Assembly: GCF_004138285.1 (NCBI RefSeq)
Contig: NZ_SCFN01000001.1
Location: 620,001 to 684,000 of the forward strand
Reading direction: 5' to 3'
Length of the DNA stretch: 64,000 nt
DNA from: Gottfriedia acidiceleris
GTDB lineage: Bacteria > Bacillota > Bacilli > Bacillales > Bacillaceae_G
Shown in pieces: positions 54,061 through 64,000 of the stretch; position 1 is the stretch's first letter, and the number at the start of each line of letters is the position of its first letter. The translations under genes were made by a program, and so were the position numbers. Below the pieces are notes generated by a model that did no database searches, was not told the origin of the DNA, and saw nothing but the letters and a program-made list of their open reading frames with translations.

Positions 54061-54102
54061 TATCTACAAAATTAACAGTACTTTACTAGAGAAGGTGAAG
54101 AA

Positions 54103-55452
54103 ATGAAAAAGGTTTTAATAGCGAATCGAGGAGAAATCGCCATTCGAATTATTCGAGCATGTAAAGAATTAAATATTGAAACAGTTGCTATTTACTCTGA
54201 AGGAGATAAAGAAGCATTACATGTTCAAATGGCTGATGAAGCTTATTGTGTAGGTCCTAAATTATCAAAAGATAGTTATTTAAATATGACTAATATCATT
54301 AGTATTGCAAAATTAACTGGTTGTGACGGAATCCATCCTGGTTATGGTTTCTTATCAGAAAATGCTAGTTTTGCAGAATTATGTACAGAGTGCAATGTGA
54401 AATTCATTGGACCAACGGCTGATTCTATTTCTAGAATGGGTACAAAAGACGTTGCTCGTGAAACAATGAAAGAAGCAGGAGTACCTGTTGTACCTGGTTC
54501 ACAAGGTATTATTCAAAGTATAGAAGATGGTAAAAAGATTGCTGCAGAAATCGGTTATCCAGTTATTATCAAAGCTACAGCTGGTGGCGGAGGTAAAGGA
54601 ATCCGTGTAGCAAAAGATGAAATCGAACTTGAAAAAGGTATACAAATCACTCAACAAGAAGCTCAAACAGCTTTCGGTAATCCGGGTGTGTATCTTGAAC
54701 GATATATAACAGATTTTAGACATGTTGAAATTCAAGTTTTAGCAGATGAGCATGGTAATACGATTCATCTTGGAGAACGTGATTGCACAATTCAGCGTCG
54801 TCTTCAAAAATTAGTAGAAGAAGCTCCATCTCCTGTTTTAGACGAAGAAACTCGTCAAAAAATGGGTCAAGCAGCTGTTCGTGCAGCTGAAGCAGTAAAT
54901 TACTGGGGTGCTGGTACTGTTGAGTTTATTTATGAACCACATACTAAAAACTTCTTCTTTATGGAGATGAACACACGTATTCAAGTTGAGCATCCTGTAA
55001 CTGAATATATTTCTGGTATTGATCTTATTAAGCAACAATTATTAATTGCTAAAGGTCATCCATTAAAAATAACTCAATCAGACGTATCTTTAAAAGGATG
55101 GTCAATTGAATGTCGTATTAATGCTGAAAATCCAGATAAGAACTTTATGCCGTCTCCTGGTAAAATCATTACGTATTTACCACCAGGTGGTCCGAATGTT
55201 CGTGTTGATTCTGCTGTATATAGCGGGTACACAATTCCGCCATATTATGATTCAATGATTGCGAAAGTTATCGTGCATGGCAAGACAAGAGAAGAAGCAA
55301 TTGCTATAATGATAAGAGCACTTGAAGAATTTGTGGTAGAAGGAATTTACACAACAATTCCATTCCATTTAAATTTATTGCAAAATGAAATCTTCGTAAA
55401 AGGGAAGTATAATACTAAATTCCTTGAGGAGCATGCGCTTGTTAAAGGATAA
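54103..55452 (+). CDS. accC: Biotin carboxylase subunit of acetyl-CoA carboxylase
   Basis: Carboxylates biotin on AccB with ATP and bicarbonate. 449 residues. Family motifs are [16 protein letters not shown], the ATP-grasp loop [36 protein letters not shown], and [16 protein letters not shown]. It follows accB by 42 bases. The start is ATG with AGAAGGTGA upstream. Confidence 0.97.
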   Translation: MKKVLIANRGEIAIRIIRACKELNIETVAIYSEGDKEALHVQMADEAYCVGPKLSKDSYLNMTNIISIAKLTGCDGIHPGYGFLSENASFAELCTECNVKFIGPTADSISRMGTKDVARETMKEAGVPVVPGSQGIIQSIEDGKKIAAEIGYPVIIKATAGGGGKGIRVAKDEIELEKGIQITQQEAQTAFGNPGVYLERYITDFRHVEIQVLADEHGNTIHLGERDCTIQRRLQKLVEEAPSPVLDEETRQKMGQAAVRAAEAVNYWGAGTVEFIYEPHTKNFFFMEMNTRIQVEHPVTEYISGIDLIKQQLLIAKGHPLKITQSDVSLKGWSIECRINAENPDKNFMPSPGKIITYLPPGGPNVRVDSAVYSGYTIPPYYDSMIAKVIVHGKTREEAIAIMIRALEEFVVEGIYTTIPFHLNLLQNEIFVKGKYNTKFLEEHALVKG

Positions 55453-55467
55453 AGTGGAGGGATCTGT

Positions 55468-55866
55468 ATGAACGAAAATCAAATTTTAGAAATGGGTACT
55501 GCGACATTAGGTCGAGTAGAAATCGCACCTGAAGTAATCGAAGTAATTGCTGGTATTGCAGCTGCTGAAGTTGAAGGTGTTTCAAGCATGCGTGGAAACC
55601 TAGCATCTGGTATTTCTGAAATTATCGGTAAGAAATATCACGGTAAAGGTGTCCGAGTTGATTTATCAGAGGATCGAATTACAATCGATGTATACATTCT
55701 AGTTAAATTTGGTAAGTCAATCCCAACTGTAGCAGGTAATGTACAAGACAATATTCGTCAAGCATTATTAACGATGACAGGTCTTGAATTATCTGAAGTA
55801 AATGTTCACGTAGTAGGAGTTCAATTCGATACGAAACCTGAGCAAGAAGCTCCAATTGAACTTTAA
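55468..55866 (+). CDS. yqhY: Asp23/Gls24 family protein YqhY
   Basis: A 132-residue protein of the Asp23 (DUF322) family. LGRVEIAPEVIEVIAGIAAAEVEGV and the KYHGKGVRVDLS segment are typical. In B. subtilis, YqhY lies in the accB-accC operon and affects acetyl-CoA carboxylase activity. The same order here supports co-expression. The start is ATG with GTGGAGGG upstream. Confidence 0.93.
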   Translation: MNENQILEMGTATLGRVEIAPEVIEVIAGIAAAEVEGVSSMRGNLASGISEIIGKKYHGKGVRVDLSEDRITIDVYILVKFGKSIPTVAGNVQDNIRQALLTMTGLELSEVNVHVVGVQFDTKPEQEAPIEL

Positions 55867-55872
55867 TATTAT

Positions 55873-55908
55873 AAAAAGAGTCTCTATCTAATAGAGGCTC
55901 TTTTTTTG
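55873..55908 (+). terminator. Terminator of the accB-accC-yqhY operon
   Basis: AAAGAGTCTCTAT (55875-55887) pairs with ATAGAGGCTCTTT (55891-55903), followed by T. Confidence 0.88.
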
Positions 55909-56032
55909 TTTTGCTAGATAAGAAGTAAGGACAGTCTTTAAAGTTTTATGAAGTTCTTATGTAACTGTTTTTATTAACTATTTTGAATTGTGTTAAAATT
56001 TATTTATAAATGAAATAGAAATAGGTGACGAT

Positions 56033-56599
56033 ATGATTTTAAATTTGAGCACAAATAGAACAAACTTACGCGAATTTGTTGAAAGCGATTGGCAACAAGT
56101 ACATAAATATGCATCGCAATTAGTTGTATGTCAATTTCAGCCTTGGGGACCGAATACAGAAAGTGAGACTAAGGAATTCATTCAAAACATACTAGAAGAT
56201 ATGAAACAAATAAATAGGACTAGATTTGCATTTGCAATAATAGAAAAGGAATCCGATGAATTAATAGGATCAATCGAGTTTAATATTAGGGATGAAATTA
56301 ATCAAATAGGTGAAATAGGGTATATAATTCATCCGAACTATTGGGGGATGGGATTTGCTAGTGAAGCAACTAAAGAAGTAATTTCATTTGGATTTAAAAA
56401 TTTTAAGCTTCATCGAATATTTGCGACATGTGATGTTAGAAATATTGCATCAGCAAAAGTACTTGAAAAATGCGGATTAAATTTAGAAGGTAAAATGCGT
56501 GAAGATTTATTATTAAGAGACGGCTGGAGAGACACTTATTTATACAGCATACTGGAACATGAATGGCTTGGGAGTCAGGAAGGACAGGAAAGACAATAA
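56033..56599 (+). CDS. GNAT-family N-acetyltransferase (RimJ/RimL-like)
   Basis: A 188-residue acetyltransferase. LRFAFAI-like and IGSIEFN strands lead to the acetyl-CoA loop IHPNYWGMGFASEATKEV, then HRIFATCDVRNIASAKVLEKCGL, the usual RimJ/RimL end. The acceptor is unknown. B. subtilis has no such gene between yqhY and nusB, so it is a local insertion. It has its own terminator-bounded unit. The start is ATG with AGGTGA upstream. Confidence 0.83.
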   Translation: MILNLSTNRTNLREFVESDWQQVHKYASQLVVCQFQPWGPNTESETKEFIQNILEDMKQINRTRFAFAIIEKESDELIGSIEFNIRDEINQIGEIGYIIHPNYWGMGFASEATKEVISFGFKNFKLHRIFATCDVRNIASAKVLEKCGLNLEGKMREDLLLRDGWRDTYLYSILEHEWLGSQEGQERQ

Positions 56600-56981
56600 A
56601 ATATGGTTTTAGTTATAAAGTTTTTTTATTTCTTAAAAATCTTTTACACCCCCTTTAATCCCGCATTTTCTTAATCTATCTATTTTAATGTTCGTGTTTT
56701 GGTGTATAAATATTATTTTAAAGTAAGAAAAAGGAATTTTTTTTTAAAAAACACAAACATTATTCTGTTATTTTATTGGATTTTAAGTTAAAATGTAGAA
56801 AACAGTTTAAAGTATTGAGTTTGCTTAGAAACGTTAATAATAATAAAAATTGGAGTTAATACAGACAGTCGTTGGAACTTATTAAAAAAAATGGTAAAAT
56901 AACGTGTTACTAAACAAATTAGAATTCGTTATTACCTATGCAACGAATGATGAATTTAGCTTAAAGGAGTTTATTATTTTG
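56600..56981 (+). promoter_or_regulatory. Intergenic region and promoter of nusB
   Basis: Mostly A+T-rich DNA without a gene. TTGGAA (56872-56877), a 17-base spacer and TAAAAT (56895-56900) form a good sigma-A-type promoter about 80 bases before nusB. No terminator is obvious for the preceding acetyltransferase gene. Confidence 0.55.
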
Positions 56982-57362
56982 ATGAAACGTAGAAAAGCAA
57001 GGGAACTTGCATTACAAACATTATTCCAAATGGATTTAAGTGAAGCGAATGCTTCAGATGCATTAGAGCATGTATTAGAAGAAGCTGAAGAAAAACAAGA
57101 TGCATTTTTAGAGGCGATTGTAACAAATTTTGTTAGTCATAAAGAAGTGATTGACGAGCAATTAGCTTCAAATATCGAAAGCTGGACGATTGATCGTTTA
57201 GGCAACGTTGATCGCAATATCCTTAGAATCGCTCTAGTCGAAATAAAATACTTAGAGGATGTTCCAAAAAGTGTAACAATCAATGAAGCGATTGAAATTG
57301 CTAAAGTTTACGGTGATGATGATTCTAGTAAATTTATCAATGCGGTATTATCAAAATTCTAA
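56982..57362 (+). CDS. nusB: Transcription antitermination factor NusB
   Basis: Binds boxA RNA with NusE (S10) for rRNA antitermination. About 126 residues, all helical; MKRRKARELALQTLFQMDLS, SWTIDRLGNVDRNILRIALVEI cut as DRLGNVDRNILRIA, and SVTINEAIEIAKVYG are hallmarks. ATG 56982 is the conventional start; TTG 56979 just before it has better spacing from AAAGGAG. The longer frame to 56904 is not supported. Confidence 0.95.
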   Translation: MKRRKARELALQTLFQMDLSEANASDALEHVLEEAEEKQDAFLEAIVTNFVSHKEVIDEQLASNIESWTIDRLGNVDRNILRIALVEIKYLEDVPKSVTINEAIEIAKVYGDDDSSKFINAVLSKF

Positions 57363-57399
57363 ATAGATAGATTGTTTATATGCATAGGGGGAAACTAAA

Positions 57400-58275
57400 A
57401 TGGTAGCAACATTAATTAATGGTAAAGAAGTTTCAGTATCAATTCGTGAGGAATTAAAGAATGGTGTTTCAGAATTAAAAAATCAAGGTGTTACACCAGG
57501 TTTAGCAGTTGTTTTAGTTGGAAATAATTCTGCTTCAAGAACATATGTGAATTCGAAGCATAAAGCATGTAATGAATTAGGGATGTATTCTGAAGTAATT
57601 GAATTACCTGAAACAGTTACTGAAGATGAGTTATTATCCGTAGTAAACAAATTAAACGATGATCAGTCAATTCATGGTATTTTAGTTCAGTTGCCATTAC
57701 CTGCTCATATCTCAGAAAAGAAAGTAATTGAAACAATTTCTCCATTAAAAGATGTTGATGGATTTCATCCAATTAATATTGGAAGAATGATGACTAATCA
57801 AGATTCATTACTACCTTGTACTCCTTTTGGTATATTAAAATTAATAGAAAATACAAATATTCCGATTAGTGGTAAACATGTCGTTGTTATTGGACGTAGT
57901 AATATTGTAGGGAAACCAGTTGGGCAACTATTCTTAAACGAAAATGCTACGGTTACTTATACACATTCACGTACAACTAATCTAAAAAATATTACAAAGC
58001 AAGCTGATATTTTAATTGTTGCAATTGGTGTAGCTAAATTAATTACAGCTGATTATGTTAAAGAGGGAGCAATTGTGATTGACGTCGGCATGAATAGAGA
58101 CGAAAATGGCAAATTATGTGGAGACGTAAATTTTGAAGATGTAAAAAATATTGCTGGTTATATTACTCCGGTACCAGGTGGGGTAGGTCCAATGACAATT
58201 ACAATGCTACTTCATAATACGTTAAAAGCAGCTTCTCAAATTGATAATAAGTTAAATTTGAGTACTAAACTTTAA
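57400..58275 (+). CDS. folD: Bifunctional methylenetetrahydrofolate dehydrogenase/cyclohydrolase
   Basis: Interconverts methylene- and formyl-tetrahydrofolate, using NADP. 291 residues. [15 protein letters not shown] (catalytic Tyr and Lys), [25 protein letters not shown] (dinucleotide site), and [15 protein letters not shown] are all present. It uses the same one-carbon pool that the glycine cleavage operon supplies. The ATG has AGGGGGAAA upstream. Confidence 0.97.
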   Translation: MVATLINGKEVSVSIREELKNGVSELKNQGVTPGLAVVLVGNNSASRTYVNSKHKACNELGMYSEVIELPETVTEDELLSVVNKLNDDQSIHGILVQLPLPAHISEKKVIETISPLKDVDGFHPINIGRMMTNQDSLLPCTPFGILKLIENTNIPISGKHVVVIGRSNIVGKPVGQLFLNENATVTYTHSRTTNLKNITKQADILIVAIGVAKLITADYVKEGAIVIDVGMNRDENGKLCGDVNFEDVKNIAGYITPVPGGVGPMTITMLLHNTLKAASQIDNKLNLSTKL

Positions 58276-58311
58276 TCTTATTGCTTTGTATGAATGAAAG
58301 AAGGGCTATGC

Positions 58312-59658
58312 ATGACGGAAAAGCTACCAGTTACTGTTACCGCATTAACTAAATATTTAAAAGCAAAATTTCAAGCGGATCGTAATTTACAAAATATACT
58401 TCTCCGTGGAGAAATCTCAAATTTTAAACGTCATTCATCTAGCGGTCATTATTATTTTACGTTAAAAGATGATGGTGCTAGAATTGCAGCGGTCATGTTT
58501 CAATCCTATAATGCAAATATCGCATTTCAACCAACCGATGGTATGCAGGTTATTGTACAAGGGGAAATAAATGTATACCCAGGATCTGGTAGCTATCAAA
58601 TCTACATAAGAGACATGCAACCTGATGGTGTTGGCGGTCTCTTTGTAGCTTATGAACAATTGAAGAAAAAACTATTAGAAGAAGGACTCTTTGATCAGAA
58701 ATTTAAGAAAAAGATTCCTTCTTTTCCTAGTGTAATCGGGGTTGTTACTTCCCCAACTGGTGCGGCAGTTCGAGATATTATTACTACGATTCAACGAAGA
58801 TACCCGATTGGGAAAATAGTTGTAATTCCGACTCTTGTACAAGGTGAAGGGGCAAAAGCATCGATTGTAAAATCAATTGAAACTGCCAATAAAATGAAAG
58901 AAATAGATGTGTTAATAGTCGGACGAGGCGGAGGGTCAATTGAAGAACTCTGGGCCTTTAACGATGAAAAAGTAGTGAGAGCGATCTTTGAATCAAAAAT
59001 CCCGATCATTTCCGCAGTGGGTCATGAGACGGATACGACAATTGCGGATTATGTCGCTGATCTGAGGGCACCAACACCAACAGCTGCAGCAGAATTAGTT
59101 TCGTTAAGCCAACGAGAAATACTTGAGCAATTTTCTGTTCGAATATCAAGACTTAATAAAGCGATGGGTACGATTATTGAACGAAAACAAGCGCAATTAA
59201 AGGCTGTTCAAGATGCTTATGTTTTTAGATATCCAAATTCACTATTCCATCCAAAACAAGAGCAATTTGACCGGATTAATGAGCGTTTACATACATCAAT
59301 AAATGAAATTGTTAAGTCTAAAATAAACAAGCATAAAGAACTAAATTCGTCACTACTTATTCAACATCCAAGTAATAGAGTTCAGCTTGAGAAGCAAAAG
59401 CATCAGCAATTACATATGGCTTTACAAAAAGAATTTAATCGCCTAATTACCCAGAAGAAATTTGAAATGGAAAGAATAATTCATACACTTGATGCACTTA
59501 GTCCATTAAAAGTTATGGCCAGAGGTTATTCATTAGCATATAAAAATGATAACGAATTGATGAAATCGGTTAAACAGGCAAAAAGCGGAGACCGATTCCA
59601 ATTACAAATGACTGATGGGAAATTAAATTGTGAAGTGCTTGAAGTAAAAGGAGAGTGA
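58312..59658 (+). CDS. xseA: Exodeoxyribonuclease VII large subunit
   Basis: The large subunit of the single-strand exonuclease. 448 residues, as in B. subtilis. An OB fold (about 20-105) with [23 protein letters not shown] cut as GEISNF and [10 protein letters not shown] is followed by the catalytic region with [13 protein letters not shown] and [25 protein letters not shown] cut as HETDTTI. A coiled-coil region follows to about residue 400. ATG 58312 has GAAGGG 6 bases upstream. It overlaps xseB's outer start by 4 bases. Confidence 0.95.
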   Translation: MTEKLPVTVTALTKYLKAKFQADRNLQNILLRGEISNFKRHSSSGHYYFTLKDDGARIAAVMFQSYNANIAFQPTDGMQVIVQGEINVYPGSGSYQIYIRDMQPDGVGGLFVAYEQLKKKLLEEGLFDQKFKKKIPSFPSVIGVVTSPTGAAVRDIITTIQRRYPIGKIVVIPTLVQGEGAKASIVKSIETANKMKEIDVLIVGRGGGSIEELWAFNDEKVVRAIFESKIPIISAVGHETDTTIADYVADLRAPTPTAAAELVSLSQREILEQFSVRISRLNKAMGTIIERKQAQLKAVQDAYVFRYPNSLFHPKQEQFDRINERLHTSINEIVKSKINKHKELNSSLLIQHPSNRVQLEKQKHQQLHMALQKEFNRLITQKKFEMERIIHTLDALSPLKVMARGYSLAYKNDNELMKSVKQAKSGDRFQLQMTDGKLNCEVLEVKGE

Positions 59659-59663
59659 ATCAA

Positions 59664-59891
59664 TTGTCACAAAATGAGCGTTCTTTTGAAGAAGCAATAA
59701 AAGAAATTGAAATAATAGTACAAAAATTAGAACAAGGTGACGTACCACTTGAAAAAGCGATCGAATACTTTCAAGAAGGTATAAAACTATCTCAAATTTG
59801 TCAAGAGAAGCTTACTAAAGTTGAAAAACAAATGACTTCTATATTAAATGAACAGGGTGAGCAAACTCCTTTTACTGTTGAGGAGGAATAA
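59664..59891 (+). CDS. xseB: Exodeoxyribonuclease VII small subunit
   Basis: The small subunit, 75 residues, two helices: [30 protein letters not shown] (cut as [13 protein letters not shown]) is the family core. TTG 59664 has AAAGGAG about 10 bases upstream; GTG 59655 touches that site. It follows xseA and its end lies just before ispA. Confidence 0.93.
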   Translation: MSQNERSFEEAIKEIEIIVQKLEQGDVPLEKAIEYFQEGIKLSQICQEKLTKVEKQMTSILNEQGEQTPFTVEEE

Positions 59892-59892
59892 T

Positions 59893-60780
59893 ATGAACAC
59901 TTTCAAAGATTTTATGGAGTATTCCAGTAGAATAGTAAATGATGAAATGATTAAATCGGTTGAAAGATTAAAAGCACCAGAAAAATTAAAAGATTCTATG
60001 TCCTATTCATTGCAAGGTGGAGGGAAAAGAATTAGACCGCTTTTACTTTTTGCAACTCTAGATGCATTTGGGAATGACCCATTAATAGGGATAAAACCTG
60101 CATGTGCTTTAGAAATGATTCATACTTATTCATTAATTCATGATGATTTACCATGTATGGATGATGATGATTTTCGAAGAGGAAAACCGACAAATCATAA
60201 AGTATTTGGTGAAGATCTTGCGGTATTAGCAGGTGATGGCTTATTGACATACGCATTTAAACTAATTACGGAAATGAATGATTTTCATGTGTCTGATCAA
60301 GTGAAACTACAATTGATAAGTGAATTAGCGATTGCTGCAGGTCCAGAAGGCATGGTTGCCGGTCAGGTAGCTGATATGGAAGGTGAGAGTAAAGAGCTAA
60401 GTGGAGAAGAATTGCAATATATCCATGAAAGAAAAACGGGTAAAATGCTAATGTATCCAGTAATTGCAGGTGCAATTATTTCAAAAGCAACAGCCGAACA
60501 ATTATCTCACCTAACGCAATTTGCTTATAAACTCGGTATCGCATTTCAAATACAAGATGATATTTTAGACGTAATCGGTGATGAAGAAGTACTTGGCAAG
60601 CCAGTTGGTAGTGATATAGAAAATGATAAAACTACTTATGTTAAGTTATATTCAGTCGAGGGTGCTAAAGAAAGGCTTCATACATTTATTACTGAAGCTA
60701 AACAACATGTTCGAGCATGTGGAATTAAAGATGACTACTTAATCTCAATTTGTGATTTTGTTGAAAATCGTAGTTTTTAA
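59893..60780 (+). CDS. ispA: Farnesyl diphosphate synthase
   Basis: Condenses isoprenyl diphosphates to C15. 295 residues. The first Asp-rich motif is DDLPCMDDDDFRRGKP; the second is FQIQDDILDVIGD. The GGKRIRP motif is at the diphosphate site. The residues before the first motif (HTYSLIHDD) suit a short-chain synthase. ATG 59893 has GAGGAGGAAT upstream, one base after the xseB stop; the frame to 59848 is not supported. Confidence 0.95.
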   Translation: MNTFKDFMEYSSRIVNDEMIKSVERLKAPEKLKDSMSYSLQGGGKRIRPLLLFATLDAFGNDPLIGIKPACALEMIHTYSLIHDDLPCMDDDDFRRGKPTNHKVFGEDLAVLAGDGLLTYAFKLITEMNDFHVSDQVKLQLISELAIAAGPEGMVAGQVADMEGESKELSGEELQYIHERKTGKMLMYPVIAGAIISKATAEQLSHLTQFAYKLGIAFQIQDDILDVIGDEEVLGKPVGSDIENDKTTYVKLYSVEGAKERLHTFITEAKQHVRACGIKDDYLISICDFVENRSF

Positions 60781-61142
60781 ACTTTGATTATATAATTAAT
60801 TCCATGTCCATTGAATAGATTTATTCATTTATGTATAATGTAACTACTTTATAACCGTGTTAATGTTGTTAATAAAATATACAGAAATGTAGGCCGTTAA
60901 CACATATGTGCTAGCGGCTTTCTTTTCTTTTTGAGGAAAAATATCTATAATTTTGTTCTATAAAAATAAAAAACATTAAACAGATTTTAATAAAAATGGT
61001 ATTATGATACATGGTGTTAAGAGTTAGTCATTTAAGAAACTAGCGTTTAACTACAAGTATGGTAAAATCATTTTATAGATAAAATTACATAATAATGAAT
61101 TATTTATATAGATTTAACATCTAGGAAGGTGAGTGATCCAAG
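60781..61142 (+). promoter_or_regulatory. Intergenic region between ispA and dxs
   Basis: No gene. It holds the ispA terminator (60892-60935, listed separately). After it comes A+T-rich DNA with TATTAT-type sequence near 61000, but no promoter with a good -35 before dxs. The dxs ribosome site is AGGAAGGTGAG. Confidence 0.5.
60892..60935 (+). terminator. Terminator after ispA
   Basis: GCCGTTAACACAT pairs with ATGTGCTAGCGGC (60893-60918; one mismatch, one G-U), followed by TTTCTTTTCTTTTT. Confidence 0.75.
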
Positions 61143-63023
61143 ATGGATCTTACGACAATTGAAAATCCGAGCTTTTTAAAAAATAAAACGAACGGTGAAT
61201 TAGAAGTATTAAGTGAAGAAATCCGTAAATTTCTTATTCAACAGCTTTCTGAGACTGGTGGTCATATTGCGCCAAATTTAGGAGTTGTTGAATTAACGAT
61301 TGCATTACATAAAGTCTTTGATTCGCCTAAAGACAAATTTTTATGGGATGTAGGACATCAATCATATGTTCATAAAATATTAACTGGTCGAGCAAAAGAA
61401 TTTACAACCCTAAGACAATTTAAAGGATTATGTGGCTTTCCTAAGCGAATTGAAAGTGAGCATGATGTATGGGAAACTGGACACAGCTCGACTTCACTAT
61501 CTGCGGCAATGGGGATGGCTATTGCTAGAGATATTAAAAAAACTGGTGAATACATTATTCCAATTATCGGAGATGGTGCATTAACTGGTGGGATGGCTCT
61601 TGAAGCAATGAATCATATTGGACATGAGCAAAAAGATGTGATCGTTATTTTAAATGACAATGAAATGTCTATAGCTCCGAACGTAGGTGCTTTACATAGC
61701 ATTTTAGGAAGACTGAGAACAACTGGGAAATACCGTTGGGCTAAAGGTGAACTTGAAGGTGTGATCAAAAAAATTCCTGGAATCGGGGACAAACTATCAA
61801 GTACATCAAAAAAATTAAAAGATAGCCTTAAATACTTAGTTACACAAGGAATGTTTTTTGAGGAAATGGGATTCACTTATTTTGGACCAGTTGATGGACA
61901 TAATTTTGAAGATTTATTTGAATCACTTGAATATGCTAAGAAAACTAAAGGGCCGGTATTAGTACATGTACTAACGAAAAAAGGAAAAGGATATAAGCCA
62001 GCAGAAAGTGATGATATTGGAACTTGGCATGGCACAGGTCCTTATAAAGTAGAATCTGGGAAGTTAATTAAGCCGGATAAAGCACCACCAGCATGGAGTA
62101 AACTTGTTAGTGATACTGTATTAAAATTAGCTTTAAAAGATGAGCGAATCGTAGCGATTACTCCTGCAATGCCAGTCGGTTCAAAATTGGAAAATTTCCA
62201 AGCTCAATTACCTGACCGAATTTTTGATGTCGGTATTGCAGAGCAACATGCGGCAACAGTAGCAGCTGGTTTAGCAACTCAAGGAATGAAGCCGTTTTTA
62301 GCAATTTATTCAACATTCCTTCAAAGAGCATATGACCAAGTATTACATGATATTTGTAGACAAAATTTAAATGTATTCATTGGAATCGATCGTGCAGGAT
62401 TAGTAGGTGCTGACGGTGAAACTCATCAAGGTGTGTTTGATATTGCCTTCCTACGTCATATACCAAACTTAGTTTTAATGATGCCTAAAGATGAGAATGA
62501 AGGCCAACATATGGTAAAAACTGCAATTCAATACGAAGATGGTCCAATAGCGCTGCGTTTCCCTAGGGGGAATGGTATAGGCGTACCAATGGATGAGCAA
62601 TTAAAAGAAATTCCGATTGGATCATGGGAAGTATTAAAAGAAGGTTCTGATGCAGTTATCTTAACTTTTGGTACAACAATTAAAATGGCACTAGATGCAG
62701 CGGATGAGTTAGAGAAGGAAAATATTACTGTTAAAGTAGTAAACGCGAGATTTATAAAACCAATGGATACTGCAATGTTAAATGATATCTTTAAGGACGG
62801 AAAACCGATTTTAACGATTGAAGAAGCAGTATTACAAGGTGGTTTTGGAAGTGCTGTTTTAGAATTTGCAAGTTCAAATAATTTTCAAAACGTCCGCGTA
62901 GAACGTATAGGTATACCAGATTTATTTGTTGAACACGGTGATGTGGATAAATTACTTGATGAAATTCATTTAACAAAAGATGAATCGGTTAAGAAAATAC
63001 GTGAAATGGTTTGTAATAAATAA
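61143..63023 (+). CDS. dxs: 1-deoxy-D-xylulose-5-phosphate synthase
   Basis: Condenses pyruvate and glyceraldehyde-3-phosphate with thiamine diphosphate, the first step of the non-mevalonate isoprenoid pathway. 626 residues. [47 protein letters not shown] (TPP motif), [15 protein letters not shown] (catalytic Glu) and [15 protein letters not shown] identify it. It follows ispA as in B. subtilis, though with its own gap. The start is ATG. Confidence 0.97.
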   Translation: MDLTTIENPSFLKNKTNGELEVLSEEIRKFLIQQLSETGGHIAPNLGVVELTIALHKVFDSPKDKFLWDVGHQSYVHKILTGRAKEFTTLRQFKGLCGFPKRIESEHDVWETGHSSTSLSAAMGMAIARDIKKTGEYIIPIIGDGALTGGMALEAMNHIGHEQKDVIVILNDNEMSIAPNVGALHSILGRLRTTGKYRWAKGELEGVIKKIPGIGDKLSSTSKKLKDSLKYLVTQGMFFEEMGFTYFGPVDGHNFEDLFESLEYAKKTKGPVLVHVLTKKGKGYKPAESDDIGTWHGTGPYKVESGKLIKPDKAPPAWSKLVSDTVLKLALKDERIVAITPAMPVGSKLENFQAQLPDRIFDVGIAEQHAATVAAGLATQGMKPFLAIYSTFLQRAYDQVLHDICRQNLNVFIGIDRAGLVGADGETHQGVFDIAFLRHIPNLVLMMPKDENEGQHMVKTAIQYEDGPIALRFPRGNGIGVPMDEQLKEIPIGSWEVLKEGSDAVILTFGTTIKMALDAADELEKENITVKVVNARFIKPMDTAMLNDIFKDGKPILTIEEAVLQGGFGSAVLEFASSNNFQNVRVERIGIPDLFVEHGDVDKLLDEIHLTKDESVKKIREMVCNK

Positions 63024-63038
63024 GAGGATGACATTTAA

Positions 63039-63866
63039 ATGGCAAAAAAGGAACGAGTAGACGTACTTTTAGTAGATCGTGGTTTAATCGAAACACGTGA
63101 AAAAGCTAAACGAGCAATTATGGCAGGACTTGTCTATACAAACGAACAAAGATTAGATAAGCCTGGAGAAAAAATAGATATCGAACTCCCTTTACAAATC
63201 AAAGGTGAAGTTATGCCTTATGTGAGCCGTGGAGGGTACAAATTAGAAAAAGCTATAAACACATTTGATCTATCAGTAAAAGATAAAATTATGATTGATA
63301 TTGGATCTTCGACAGGTGGATTTACGGATTGTGCACTTCAAAATGGGGCAAAAAAATCATATGCACTTGATGTTGGATACAATCAACTTGCATGGAAATT
63401 AAGGCAAGATGAACGTGTTATTGTAATGGAACGAACAAATTTTCGTTATGTTAAACCAGAAGATTTAATTGAAGGGTTACCTCAATTTGCTTCAATTGAC
63501 GTATCCTTTATTTCGTTACGTTTGATTTTACCGGTCCTAAAAACATTATTAGTACCTTCAAGTGATGTTGTCGCGTTAATTAAACCACAATTTGAAGCTG
63601 GTAGAGAGCAAGTTGGTAAAAAGGGTATTGTACGCGATCCAAAAGTGCATGAACAAGTTATCGAAATGATGATTGATTTTGCGCTTCGCCAAGGATATGA
63701 TATAAAAGCTTTAACTTTTTCACCTATCACTGGTGGAGACGGTAATATTGAATTTTTAATTCATCTTCATTGGGAAGGTTCAAAGGAAGTTGGAAATAGC
63801 GAGTTAAATCAATTACCAATGGAAATTGTAAATGAAGCACATAGTGAACTAAAGAAGGTTAAATAA
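63039..63866 (+). CDS. yqxC: TlyA family rRNA methyltransferase/S4-domain protein YqxC
   Basis: A 275-residue protein. An N-terminal S4 RNA-binding domain (about 5-60) is followed by an FtsJ-like methyltransferase domain with SAM motif IDIGSSTGGFTDCAL and later SIDVSFISLRLILP and LIKPQFEAG. TlyA relatives make 2'-O-methyl rRNA marks; the activity of Bacillus YqxC is less clear. It follows dxs by 15 bases. The start is ATG with AGAGGATGA upstream. Confidence 0.92.
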   Translation: MAKKERVDVLLVDRGLIETREKAKRAIMAGLVYTNEQRLDKPGEKIDIELPLQIKGEVMPYVSRGGYKLEKAINTFDLSVKDKIMIDIGSSTGGFTDCALQNGAKKSYALDVGYNQLAWKLRQDERVIVMERTNFRYVKPEDLIEGLPQFASIDVSFISLRLILPVLKTLLVPSSDVVALIKPQFEAGREQVGKKGIVRDPKVHEQVIEMMIDFALRQGYDIKALTFSPITGGDGNIEFLIHLHWEGSKEVGNSELNQLPMEIVNEAHSELKKVK

Positions 63867-63867
63867 T

Positions 63868-63900
63868 AAAAAGGAAACCAAAAAGGTTTCCTTTTTCTCC
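63868..63900 (+). terminator. Terminator after yqxC
   Basis: AAAGGAAACC (63870-63879) pairs with GGTTTCCTTT (63885-63894), followed by TTCTCC. The last 100 bases of the window show no gene. Confidence 0.85.
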
Positions 63901-64000
63901 TTTTTTCAAATTATGTACTAAATTGGATCTCGAAATAAGTAAAAAAATGACAAGAAAAAAATATGCAGAAAAATGCATTTTATGAAAACGATTAAAAAAA

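Noticed and set aside
63982-63997. cre-like sequence at the right end of the window
   Set aside because: One mismatch lies in a core position and the next gene is outside the window, so it cannot be judged.
1-64000. tRNA, rRNA, CRISPR arrays, prophage or insertion sequences
   Set aside because: None were recognised on either strand; repeats present are small intergenic ones only.

Overview
This 64 kb window is chromosome from a low-G+C, endospore-forming, Gram-positive bacterium of the family Bacillaceae. Evidence: a complete spoIIIA operon, spore photoproduct lyase, a comG competence operon, a B. subtilis-like order of yqg/yqh genes, strong AGGAGG-type ribosome binding sites, many TTG starts, and A+T-rich coding and intergenic DNA. 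The sulfur operon (cysH-sat-cysC-sulfite reductase-DUF3906-sumT-sirB) resembles the B. cereus type more than the B. subtilis type. I cannot name the species. I saw no rRNA, tRNA, CRISPR, prophage, transposase or integrase.

Layout. 1-8 kb: wall and sugar genes (VanY-like carboxypeptidase, yqgQ-glcK, an LtaS-type lipoteichoic acid synthase, an M14 peptidase, yqgW, the metallo-hydrolase yqgX, a MidA-like methyltransferase, yqgY). 8.3-13.1 kb: comGA-GG for the competence pseudopilus, then a frameshifted aroK and yqzE. 13.2-20 kb: yqhG-yqhH facing away from the glycine cleavage operon gcvT-gcvPA-gcvPB. 20.1-38.9 kb: a block that B. subtilis does not have between gcvPB and yqhL. It holds a secreted 5'-nucleotidase-like enzyme, an Asp-box secreted protein with a two-component system, aspartokinase thrD, alaR-alaT, the sulfate assimilation operon led by a yezD-like micro-gene, yuiD, an MMPL transporter and a lipoprotein cyclophilin. 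38.9-47.3 kb: yqhL, lipM, splB, mntR, yqhP, yqhQ, yqhR, aroQ, yqhT, efp, yqgC. 47.7-53.2 kb: yqhV and spoIIIAA-AH. 53.6-63.9 kb: accB-accC-yqhY, an acetyltransferase, nusB, folD, xseA-xseB, ispA, dxs and yqxC.

How the genes work together. The sulfur operon runs from sulfate (Sat, CysC, CysH) to sulfide (sulfite reductase) and also makes part of the siroheme that the reductase needs (SumT, SirB). ispA and dxs serve isoprenoid synthesis; accB-accC start fatty acid synthesis; spoIIIAA-AH build the mother-cell side of the forespore feeding channel.

Points for a second look: aroK is split by a one-base slip at a run of nine A; the Asp-box protein and its two-component system have a repeat-bearing promoter and an intercistronic hairpin; a yezD-like 47-codon gene and an intrinsic terminator precede cysH; thrD has a long structured leader; no glycine riboswitch is recognisable before gcvT; a cre-like site precedes glcK; two decayed copies of a Bacillus intergenic repeat are present, one between duplicated terminators. 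Nothing here is clearly a wholly new system. The Asp-box locus is the best candidate.
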